A stretch of DNA of 64,000 nucleotides, taken from positions 8,193,501 through 8,257,500 of the forward strand of contig NC_080566.1 of NCBI RefSeq assembly GCF_030253575.1, in the 5' to 3' direction. The notes beneath the pieces were generated by a model that was given only the letters and a program-made list of their open reading frames with translations, did no database searches and had not been told where the DNA came from. The stretch is from Rhododendron vialii. Its lineage: Eukaryota; Streptophyta; Magnoliopsida; Ericales; Ericaceae. Position 1 is the first letter of the stretch. Each line of letters begins with the position of its first letter. Position numbers and translations under genes: made by a program. This document shows positions 55,380 through 64,000 of the stretch, in pieces.

Positions 55380-56281
55380 GTATAGTTTTCGGATATAGAG
55401 TATGATGTTGTAGACATTATAAAGAGGTTTTTGGCACTTCATGCCTAAAATCAAAGATGACGGACAAGACAAGAAGTGATGATGAGACGAGACAAGAAGT
55501 GACACAAATTTTTGGCCAAACAAGACGGACGAGATGTGATCGATTAGACGAGACGTAGACGAAAGGAGCCCACCAGGCTCTAAAGACAGAGGAGAAATAC
55601 CAAATAAGATGATATTTTGGTAAGACAGACGAGAATCACAACCAATTTGTGATTGGAGGCCAATATAGACGAAATGACGAGGCGACGTACTCCTTCTGTG
55701 ATGAGATCAACCTATAGAGTGGTTGAAGAGGCTCAATGAGAGGGAGCCATTACGAACAATAGACGGTTGTTCCTATAGACGGAAAAATTGACAGAGAATG
55801 GTTGTCCAGCAAAGCGAAATGTTGAGACAATGAGAGACGGATGCACTCGACGAGAGAATCAAGCTTAAGGGGGATGTTGAAATATGGTAAGCTTGATTCC
55901 TAGCTAAGAAAAAGATTGTGGAGAATGGCAGAAACTTGGAATGGATTAAAGAAAAACGTGGATATATCCCAGCAGCCTTTGAAGACCAAAGAGCATCCAA
56001 GTTGATAGCCAAGGCATGTGTGGCATTAAAGGCTAGGAAGAAAAAGTCTCCAAGTATGAGCTTGGAATACTGATACTCTATGTATATAAATGGATGCTTT
56101 GGCAGTGGATAGATATAGGGAAAAAGAGAGCAAGATAGAGAGAGAGGAACGGGGACCCTCCATAGGGGGTTTCTCCACCACTCCACCAGTATAGCAAGTT
56201 TGTGTGTGAGGAGAAAAGAAATAGAGAGAGTGAGGGCGTGGGAGCAACCCCATACGGGGGTTCTCCCCCATAAGCTATGCA
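55380..56281 (+). mobile_element. LTR-retrotransposon-type fossil (partial)
   Basis: A purine-rich GCTTAAGGGGGA followed by TGTTGAAATATGG at about 55875 looks like a polypurine tract and the start of a 3' LTR. Upstream lies non-coding DNA full of GACGAGAC and GACAAGAAG motifs. The probable LTR runs from about 55875 to about 56281 and directly abuts the exon 3 remnant of desaturase copy B. No coding parts are visible, so it is an incomplete, old copy. The family is not assigned. Confidence 0.35.
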
Positions 56282-56874
56282 TATGGGCCACCAACCACAT
56301 CACGTACCGCCACAATTATGGCAATTACACTATATTGATGGACTGGATTTTCGGAACTCTTCGTCCCCTGTCGATGATGAGAAAAAAGAAATTTGAAGTG
56401 TGAGTCTATGTTTTTATCTGTGTTAACTTTTTACTCTTTTCAGTGATGGAATTTGTTAAGCTGCTTTTCGAGTTGGACTCCTTCCTTTTTGATGTTCGGC
56501 TTGTAAGTTTGTGTCCTTTACTAGGAATTTCGTTTTCGGAAATAATAGCTGAAGGGTTTTGGGTATCTTGTGAGGCTTGGCTTTCCTCATTTAACATTAT
56601 GGGAGCAGTCCTAAACCCTTCGGGTCCGTTTGGTCAGTGAAATACCGGTAGAAAATGCAAGAAAGAGAAAACAAAATCGGTCTCCTTATCCTTCCATATT
56701 GACTGAACAAACGACCTGTTAATTTCTGCTGATGAAGTTAGGAAAGCTTTGTTTTCCATTGGGGGTGACAAGGCACGTGGACCAGATGGCCTTAGTGCTT
56801 GTTTTTTCCATAAGAACTGGGCTATTTTTGGTCATTTTTGATTTTATATTATCAAATCTTGTATTGTGCCCAAG

Positions 56875-57000
56875 GTTTTGAATTTAGTACCGTTACAGCC
56901 GATACGTACCGGTATTGACCAAATTCAATTTTACACCTCTAATTTCATTCTGGCTCAAATACCAGTCGGTACCAGCCAATACCGGATGGTAACGACTTCA
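56875..57000. repeat. TACCGGTA-rich fragment related to the 31.9-kb hAT element
   Basis: Contains TACGTACCGGTATTGACC, TTCATTCTGGCTCAAATACC and CAGTCGGTACCAGCCAATAC in the same order as in the dimeric hAT element at 31894-32672. A partial, diverged copy just upstream of another hAT element. Confidence 0.6.
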
Positions 57001-57047
57001 TATTCTCAGGATGAAAGGCATTGTGGAATCCTTATAGGTGTTGTGTG

Positions 57048-57582
57048 CAGGGCCGGCTCATAAGTTTTGAAGGCCGAAAGCGAACCTCTTAAATAATGCC
57101 ACCCTATACTTTTCATATAAAAGTGGTCTACAAAGAGTCATAAAAAAAAAAACCAATACAAAAAATTTATTATACCTCAAAATCTATCATTTGAAAATTA
57201 TTTTTCTCATACTTTTTGCTGCAAACGCATTGATTAAGTCTCCATAGTCAAGCTTCTTCTCCAATTCCTTTTCGATAGACAACATAGCCAATCCATTTAA
57301 TCTTTCTTGAGACATGGTTGACCGAAGATAATTTTTGATCAATTTCAACTTTGAAAAGCTTCTTTCCCCCGATGCAACTGTAATCGGTATAGTCCACAAT
57401 TTGAGCCTATTTTGTGGCTCTTAAATTTCAATTGGGCCTATTTTGTGTAAAGGAGGCTAGTGTAATTTTTTTTTGACCATATATATATATAGGAATCCTA
57501 AAAATTTGGGGGGCCTCGATTTTAATTTTTTTCGGGGGCCAGAAGCGCCTGCTTCCCTCGCCTTGGCTATAAGCCGGCTCTG
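57048..57582 (-). mobile_element. hAT deletion derivative with transposase 3' exon, 535 bp
   Basis: The ends CAGGGCCGGCTCATAAG and (right end reversed) CAGAGCCGGCTTATAG are inverted repeats. An 8-bp duplication GTTGTGTG lies at 57040-57047 and 57583-57590, perfect. A minus-strand frame at 57187-57399 reads IPITVASGERSFSKLKLIKN, YLRSTMSQERLNGLAMLSIE and then LDYGDLINAFA, the C-terminal dimerisation region of hAT transposases. Only this last part is retained. Small elements with the same ends occur at 20132 and 29225. Confidence 0.9.
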
Positions 57583-57874
57583 GTTGTGTGTGTGGGCATT
57601 ATCCTTTGAGTCTGGGGTTTGGTTGGGTGGTTGGTGTCGTGTGTGTGGGCATTCTCCTTTGAGTCTGGGTGATGTAGTGCACCCCGGTGTAGTGCGCGTG
57701 TAATGCAGCACATGAACTGTCGATCTTATCAGGCGATGTGTATTTTGACTTTGACCGAAAATAAATATCTTTTAAGGTTGGGGGGTCTAGTTGAGTCTTC
57801 TTTTTGGGGTTTTTCTTTATCTTTTGGTTGTGGCCTGTGGGTGTGCTAGTTGGACAAACAAACCGCGTTTATAC

Positions 57875-58235
57875 CCGTTCGGCTAAATAAGTTAATTGGC
57901 TTATTTTTGTCTTTATTCAAATTTTTTTCGTATTTGTTAGTTTTTCATCAATTTTTTGAAAATTATTGTATCATCATGACGAGAGGAATCTAAAAATACA
58001 AAAAATTATGATCGAAATCCAATTTTTTTTGAATAAAGACGAAAAAATTGGCTTATTGGCTTATTTTTGTCTCTATTCAAAAAAATTAGGTTTCAATCGT
58101 AACTTTTTACTTTTTAGATTTCTCTCGTCATGACAATGCAATAATCCTCCAAAAATTAACGAAAAACTAACAAATACAAAAAAAAAAATTGAATAAGAAC
58201 AAAAAATAAGCCAGTTGACTTATTTAGCCGAACGG
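57875..58235. mobile_element. Foldback MITE, 361 bp, CCGTTCGGCTAAATAAG ends
   Basis: The left end CCGTTCGGCTAAATAAGTTA mirrors the right end ACTTATTTAGCCGAACGG. Arms pair over most of the length through TTGGCTTATTTTTGTC and TTGAATAAGAACAAAAAATA. A second TTGGCTTATTTTTGTCT copy in the centre suggests an internal rearrangement. Confidence 0.82.
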
Positions 58236-59277
58236 ATAAATGGCTCTTGAAAAGGTGAAACTAGTTGCTCTATGGACCGAAGAAAAATTCTCAAAACCAA
58301 CCTCGTTATGGAAGTCCCAGAACGTTACTTTCCAAAAATCTCAATTGCTTATCATTGACGTACAACTTAGTTTTGGCAAAAATATTTCGTAACGTTGTCG
58401 ACTAATTGATTTAGAGAATGATTCTACTTGTACATATGTTGCTACTTCTCAATTTTTTCTTGTTGCATAACGTTATCTACCCGACCATGCAATTGCACAG
58501 TCCGAACCGTTCGAAAGTATTTTTAATGTTTCAGATTTACTAAAAGTATCCTATCTTTTTATCTGTAAAATACTTTTTAAAATCCGAACCGTTAATCGAT
58601 TATATAGACGTACGGCTTGGATTGTACTTTTGCCTGGCTAACTTCAATAGTTTTTAGTTTTGTTGTATCGTTAACTGCTTTCTGTGTATTCTTATTGTTA
58701 TTCTCCCGGCGAGTTTAACAAATTTCAGATTTGTCTTCAAAAGAGTAGTTAAAAAAAAATACGAAGAAGAAGAAGATTTGCCTTCAAACATTCTATTACA
58801 ATTAGCAAAAAGTTTACGCTCACCGCTCTTCCCACCAACTGTCCGAATAAAAAATTCTTTCAGGGAACTTTCATGGAAGTGTTCATATTACTATAACGTT
58901 ATCCGGATTATAGATTATAGATTAACAGTGAAATGTTAAGCGGTGTATCACTACTATTACTCGAATCAAAGTATCAAACCCGGCATAACCGTAAGCAGTC
59001 AAAAGTGTTCATAAGACCCGTTCGTTTTGGAGTTTTAGATTTTTTATTCTAATTAATATTCTATTTTTTTTAATCATTACTTTTATGTTTTTCTATATCT
59101 TTCTTCAATTATTATCTATATCTTTAATCATTATTCTATTTTTTTCTACGATCATTACTTACAAATCCAAATCTAAAATTCCGAAATGAATCGGGTCATA
59201 ATGTCATTGATTCTAGGTTGGACCCACATGCCGACGCACTTATTTAATCCTTCAAAATGTAGACAACCAGCCCTCTT
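58236..59277. other. Upstream region of desaturase copy C
   Basis: AT-rich sequence without a recognisable gene. It includes a 14/15-bp direct repeat bracketing an A-rich insert (58727-58788) and a T-rich stretch with repeated CTATATCTTT at about 59090-59140. Confidence 0.5.
58727..58788 (+). mobile_element. 32-bp A-rich micro-insertion with 15-bp duplication
   Basis: AGATTTGTCTTCAAA (58727-58741) and AGATTTGCCTTCAAA (58774-58788) differ at one base. The insert between is AGAGTAGTT followed by an A-run and GAAGA units, like the other duplication-plus-tail insertions. Confidence 0.5.
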
Positions 59278-59285
59278 TATAAATA
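59278..59285 (+). promoter_or_regulatory. TATA box candidate for desaturase copy C
   Basis: TATAAATA lies 143 bp upstream of the copy C ATG, near the spacing in copy A. A CT run at 59357-59371 lies between it and the ATG. Confidence 0.5.
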
Positions 59286-59427
59286 CTATATATCCTGTGT
59301 AAAGCAACTTTAGCAACGTTTCCAGAGTTGGAGACTACATTATTAAAACACACACACTCTCTCTCTCTCTTCTCGCCGGAATTTTGACCGGAACCAGACC
59401 CGTAGTCCGTAGATTTCGATTGGTCGG

Positions 59428-62400
59428 ATGGATTTGGGGCTGTTCGTGGAGGAGACATCTCTCTACAACCGCATCGTTTTGGGGAGCCTATTGCCGGGCG
59501 CGGCGTGGGATCCACTCCCTCACTTTTTTCAGACGTGGCTCCGGAATTACATTGCGGGATGCCTCCTGTACCTCGTCACTGGTTTCCTGTGGTGCTTCTA
59601 CATCTATCACTTGTACCGCAATGTTTTCCTGCCCAAAGGTACATACATACATGCCTTCTCTTTTCTCTCAACACAATACATATGTATGTATGGGTAGTAT
59701 CAATGAATGTATGGTTGGTCTAACGTTTCGATCGGATTTCGTCGGTAAGCAGCACTACCTAGGGTTTTTGTTTCTCTAACTGTTTGATTCCCACTCGGGT
59801 TTTATTTCTCGTCCCGTCTGAACCATCTAGTTTGCGAGTTGTGGGTCTACTTTGATAATCGAAACTCTCTCTCAACCTATGAAGCTCGATGGGCACATCA
59901 TTGGAGACAAAAAGTCAAATTTGATCCAGGAAAAATGACGTCGCTTTTGATAAATTAATACCCGTCGAAAACATGCTGAGAACATTTGTTAATGTTAAAA
60001 ATGTCTTAGACATGTATTAATTATCAAAACACGTCATTGGCTGTCATTTTCCCGAAAATTTATCGAATGGAAAAATATATATATATTTTTAAATTTCAAG
60101 TGACGTTTTCAGTTGAAAAAATCTGATACAATATGTGGTTACAGATCTCGAATAAAATTGTTTATACAGAAATTAAATTATCTGATAGGTGAGATTTTAG
60201 AAGGGATCGATTTACAGCCACATGAATGATTTCGGATCTGGAGTGGACCCGCAACAGCAAATGAGATGGTCAGTCAGGCCAATTTTTTCCTTTTTTTGTA
60301 AAAATCCTTTTGCTTTGTTTGGAAGTTGAAGAAAGTGGAAGAAAAAAAAAAGAGAGGAAATTGAGAGGAAAATTGTACTATTCACACTTCTAGATTTTTC
60401 TACTATTTTCTCTCCTTTTTTTTCTCCAAACTCAAGAGTGGGAGAGAAATTTTCTAATTTTCCCTTCCTTTCTTTCAATTTCCTCAAGTTTCTGATCTTT
60501 TGGGTAGTGTTTTTTTTTTTGATAGGCATCTTTTGGGTAGTGTTGATGGTCAATTGTTGCTTATTTATTTGTTTATCAAGTTTAATTAATGGAAGTTGAG
60601 TGACAGTCCATCAAGTTTATTTTATTTTACTATTTTGTCAAAGTTTAGAGGTGTTTTCATTAATACAAAAATCATACATCGAAAACAGGTAGCCACCCTT
60701 AATAAGGGAGGAAAGCAACTACAAAAGAAGCCTAAACTCACAAACGACCATTCATGACCTCACTTAGACAAGATTAGCCTCCAATCACGAAAAGCCATCA
60801 AGACAACATAAGAAAACCCACCACAAAAACACCCACAAGGAGTGAGAAAAAATCCCACGCAAAAGAAGAAAACCAAAAAGAAAAGCAAACAAAAATTAAA
60901 GCAAAACCTGCAAGTGAATGTTATTTTATTTATTAAGTAGATGCCAAAACATTTATTTCAACTGATATATAAAGGGATAGCACAAGTTGATGTATCTCTT
61001 TTTTGAAGTCCCGTCGTAAAAGTAATTTCTGATATTGCCCTAATCAAAATCCAAATTTTATAATATGGAATAGATTTTTAATTTTTTGTTTGTTTTGGGA
61101 TCAGAATCAGGAATAAACATCTTTCTCCTTCAATTGCGCAATTTGTCCTTTTGACAATTTTTATACGGCAATTGGGCTTTGACTATTTGTCGTCCTAATA
61201 GGTCTGTATTTTCAAACTAAATCTTTGGCGTAATTAATTTTCCTGAACAATTTTTTCTTTTTGCAATTCACATTACGTTTAGAGGTCTAAATTTTTAAAT
61301 CGGTTATTTTTTTCCCGTTAAATATTTGTACTATGTTTGTTTGTTATGAAAAAATTATAGAATGCCACATGAATTTTCATGAACTTTGTCAATCTTGAAA
61401 TATTTATACGATTCGTTAACCCCTCATGTATGTAAAATGATGCGTACCACATCCTCATTTGACGATCCTAACCATTCAACCCTCAAGCCGCAATTTTCAT
61501 CAAATATCGACATTCATCTAAAAGAAGTCTCTTTTTTTTTTGGTCAAAAAAAAATGTATTTTCATCAGAAAATGTATTGTCAAAAAAATGTTTTTGTGTG
61601 TAACAAGTATGATTTAATCAAGCCAACATCTAGCAGCTCTAGCTGATCAAAGACCATAAAACAAAAACAAATTGCTCAAATTATGAAATTGCTCGTTTAG
61701 GCCTTGATCAGTTGCAAGGAAAGAAAAGAAAAGTACGGGACTGTCTGACATTCCTGTATTTTTTGGGTGTTCAATAGCAATAAAGTTATGTGACCCATAT
61801 TTCTTACCCCCACTAGAATTAGTTTTCCTCAAAACTCATCCGGCAAAAAAAAAAAAAAAAATCTTGTTTTCTAAACTATTGCTCTTTAACTTTCCCCCAA
61901 ATTTCTCTCACCAAACAAACACGTTCCGAGAAATACTTTTCCTTTCCTTCACTTCATTAACATTTTCTCAAGAACATTTTTCACGCACCAATTTTCTGAC
62001 AGATGAACGGAGCCTCAGTTGTCCCATTTTCCGTTTAGGAGGAATCATTCATAGAAATCTTCACGCGAGGACGAGCATTTTAATTCATTTTCATTTTTTG
62101 TGGTTCCTGTCAAGTGTGATGCTGCATCGGTATTCGTTGCTGTCACATGCACATGTCCGTGGAATCTTGTGGACAATGAGAATAATATTTAACATGAGAG
62201 TCTGACTTGATGTGACTTTATCTACAAGGTGTATTTGGCATGGGTTGAAGGCATGCCGACACTCTCTTGCTCCCGCTTTGAATAACATGATCCGCCCTTT
62301 GTCTTCATCGTCGGTCTCGTGTGAGGCTCATGCATCTATGGGTTTCGGGTCTCTTTCGAGGTTCCGTTGTGAGTCTGGAGTTCCTATGATCATGTCCAGG

Positions 62401-64000
62401 GGAGAGTTGTCACACCTGGTCGTCCACTCCTCCACCTCTTCCTCTGCTAAAAAACAAATGTTTGATTAGTGTTTACTTTTTCCCCAATCAAGAAAAATGT
62501 AGAACGGTTAAGATTTTAAAAAAAATACAAAACGTTTGAGATTAATTCCTTTCCACCCACCTGCTTTTAATTTTTTGTTACCACAAATTACTAGATGGTT
62601 CTCGAGTATTGTACGGTAGATTTTCATTGATTTGAATTAGGCAACTCAACTTTTACACCCTAAAGTGAAGAACTCTTTGGCCCAACAGCACCGGTGCTAC
62701 ACATAGGTGTCAGGAGAAATGTCCGAGATAGACGTTGAAGTTATGTGATTTGGTTTTAACTTGGGTACCGTTAATGCCACGAGCCTTTTTTTTAATGCCA
62801 CGACTAATAGACTGTCCTTTACAACTTTACCCCTCTCTCCTTCTCTCTCTTCAACTTACCGGAAAGAAACCCACTTTCATCTCCTCTGTCTCTTCTCCGA
62901 CTGTCTTTAGCCGTCTTTATTGATGATCGATCCACTGTCAATTCCAAAATATGAAACTACCACAAGATCCAACTCTACTCCTTCACACCATATTCTGTCT
63001 ATTTTCGCTGATCATCTCTCTCCAGTATGGAGTGAAATTTACATGTGTTCTCTTTTTCTCCAAATCTGAACCGATTCTCCATTGCGGAGAGGATGAAGAC
63101 GAAAGTAAAAGCAAACCCATTTGTGAAATTTTTCTCTGAATCCTATGTCTTCAAATTACGTTCATTTTACAAACCAAGCCTTTGTGATTCTTTTGAGATT
63201 AAGTACAATAAATTGATTGAGGTATTGCTTGATTCAAAGATTATCGTTCCATTTAATTTGTTTCATCTGTTCTGACTCAAGGATTACCGTTGGCTATGAT
63301 TTGTATTTTCTACGGAAACGTGAGTCCCGAAACTGATGAAAGAGAACATCTTGAATCCTCACCTTGGATCAGTGGCCTCCGATGAACGGGGTTAAAGAGA
63401 GAAAGTGGCCGGTCGGCGATAAAGAGAGAGGAAGTGGTGAGAAACATAGCGGTGAAAAGAAGATAATTATGGATTAATGGAAAAATGTCAAAGGGATAAT
63501 GTTGTCAGAAAACAGGAACAGTCGTGGCCTTAAAAAAAAGTTGTCGGGGCATTATCAGCCACCTTTAACTTTTAAGCAACTCTTTCGCATTCTCTGTCCT
63601 TAATTAGTCATCAGTCTGTGTTAATCCTAAAGAGGACATAAAATGAATCTTGTCCAGTGATTTTAGGGAAAGTCTAGTGACACCGCAATTTGCCACCGCA
63701 CTTGTGTTAATACGACCCTTTGTTGGCTCTTTCTAGGTCCACTTCAATAATCGAAAACGCTCAATTGTTTATAACTCATCGAGAACTTCAAGCATATCAA
63801 AAATCTTCAAGAACTTGAGTATAGTTTTTTCTTACCAACTTACCGTGGATCTGTTGTTCATGTACTGTTACATATATACAAAACATTAAAAGAAAAAAAA
63901 AAGTCCTTTTTTTCGGCCAAAAGATTGAAGATATGTTGGTCTGATAAAAATCTTGTTGCAGATGCCATACCTTCAAGAAGGGCTATGCAATTGCAGATAT
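59428..64000 (+). CDS. Sterol C5(6)-desaturase-like, copy C (runs off window)
   Basis: Exon 1 (59428-59638) encodes 70 residues starting [20 protein letters not shown], three residues shorter at the N-terminus than copies A and B. It ends in the same LPK/GTACAT donor. The leader resembles that of copy A. The only matching acceptor is TTGCAG at 63956-63961; exon 2 then begins at 63962 with DAIPSRRAM, in phase and parallel to copy A. Intron 1 would be 4,323 bp, against 138 bp in copy A, and contains an 801-bp inverted-repeat element and a LINE-tail micro-insertion. The histidine clusters and the rest lie beyond the window, so I cannot say whether this copy is whole. The likely function is sterol desaturation in the endoplasmic reticulum. 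Confidence 0.75.
60495..60544 (-). mobile_element. 16-bp LINE-tail micro-insertion with perfect 17-bp duplication
   Basis: ATCTTTTGGGTAGTGTT is repeated exactly at 60495-60511 and 60528-60544. The 16-bp insert reads GCCTATCAAAAAAAAA on the minus strand, a GCCNATC-poly(A) tail. It lies in intron 1 of desaturase copy C. This is the clearest of the micro-insertions. Confidence 0.75.
60640..60910. other. Possible retroposon debris in copy C intron
   Basis: From TTCATTAATACAAAAATC at about 60658 the composition changes to CA-rich sequence with ACCCACCACAAAAACACCCA-like stretches, unlike the AT-rich intron around it. It could be an antisense LINE end, but no tail or duplication was found. Confidence 0.3.
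62763..63563. mobile_element. Inverted-repeat transposon, 801 bp, in copy C intron
   Basis: The left end GGGTACCGTTAATGCCACGA mirrors the right end, whose reverse complement begins GGTGGCTGATAATGCCCCGA. The repeats are about 42 bp and share a TTTTTTTTAA core and GCCACGAC. A perfect 8-bp duplication TTTAACTT flanks it (62755-62762 and 63564-63571). hAT is suggested by duplication length, but the termini are unlike the other hAT elements here. The interior begins with a CT-rich stretch and has no recognised gene. Confidence 0.75.

Larger units (their letters stand above)
48747..56403 (+). pseudogene. Sterol C5(6)-desaturase-like pseudogene, copy B
   Basis: Exon 1 (48747-48966, 73 codons plus one base) is open and close to copy A, with the same GTACATG donor. 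No exon 2 (the HRGLH and HATHH clusters) was found anywhere before the next piece. A 3' remnant at 56282-56403 starts inside exon 3 at ATGGGCCACCAACC. It then lacks 63 bp present in copy A (31169-31231), an in-frame loss that removes HTIH, and reads on through [13 protein letters not shown]. One base missing near the end changes the last residues. 3' UTR similarity to copy A continues to about 56600. The 7.3 kb between hold a hAT element, a retrocopy, foldback MITEs and an LTR-type fossil abutting the remnant. It cannot encode a di-iron desaturase; the exon 1 promoter could still be active. Confidence 0.85.

Noticed and set aside
62212-62469. 85-aa frame in copy C intron
   Set aside because: No recognisable domain, splice context or conservation signal; probably chance.

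Overview
This is a 64-kb piece of plant nuclear DNA. Host genes have many short introns with GT..AG borders, a plastid glucose transporter and a chloroplast-type peptidyl-tRNA hydrolase are present, and the intergenic DNA is AT-rich and full of MITEs, hAT remnants, LINE and SINE debris and long (CT)n/(GA)n tracts. A woody eudicot fits, with Ericales as a guess only. No bacterial genes, CRISPR arrays, tRNA or rRNA genes were seen.

Layout. 1.6-7.1 kb (+): a five-exon TRM/LONGIFOLIA-type protein (VAKLMGL motif plus C-terminal DUF4378 region). 9.1-9.7 kb (+): a single-exon basic protein I do not recognise. 10.5-14.6 kb (-): eight-exon peptidyl-tRNA hydrolase. 16-30 kb: gene-free and repeat-dense (hAT, PIF/Harbinger, Stowaway, a LINE remnant, a probable solo LTR fossil and a CCA-rich element). 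30.2-31.3 kb (+): complete three-exon sterol C5(6)-desaturase-like gene (copy A). 33.6-40.2 kb (+): thirteen-exon plastidic glucose translocator. 43.0-46.3 kb (+): two-exon Core-2/I-branching (DUF266) glycosyltransferase. 48.7-56.6 kb: broken second sterol-desaturase copy (B), whose exon 1 and exon 3 remnant lie 7.3 kb apart with inserted elements between. 59.4 kb to the window end: third copy (C), with exon 1, a 4.3-kb intron and the start of exon 2.

The genes are independent transcription units. The three desaturase copies form a same-strand dispersed tandem family with similar leaders, and two carry a TATA motif at similar distance.

The most unusual signals lie outside the genes. (1) At least nine ultra-short (about 13-35 bp) insertions with A- or T-runs are bracketed by 11-20 bp direct repeats; several carry a GCCGAT-like motif also found at the ends of longer LINE-like insertions. 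They look like extremely 5'-truncated target-primed insertions. (2) A non-autonomous hAT element with a perfect 8-bp target duplication carries a captured ABHD17-type hydrolase fragment. (3) Another hAT element is an internal dimer. (4) A 0.96-kb inverted-repeat element is about 60% CCA-type repeat. All coordinates and splice junctions were read by eye, so ends may be off by a few bases.
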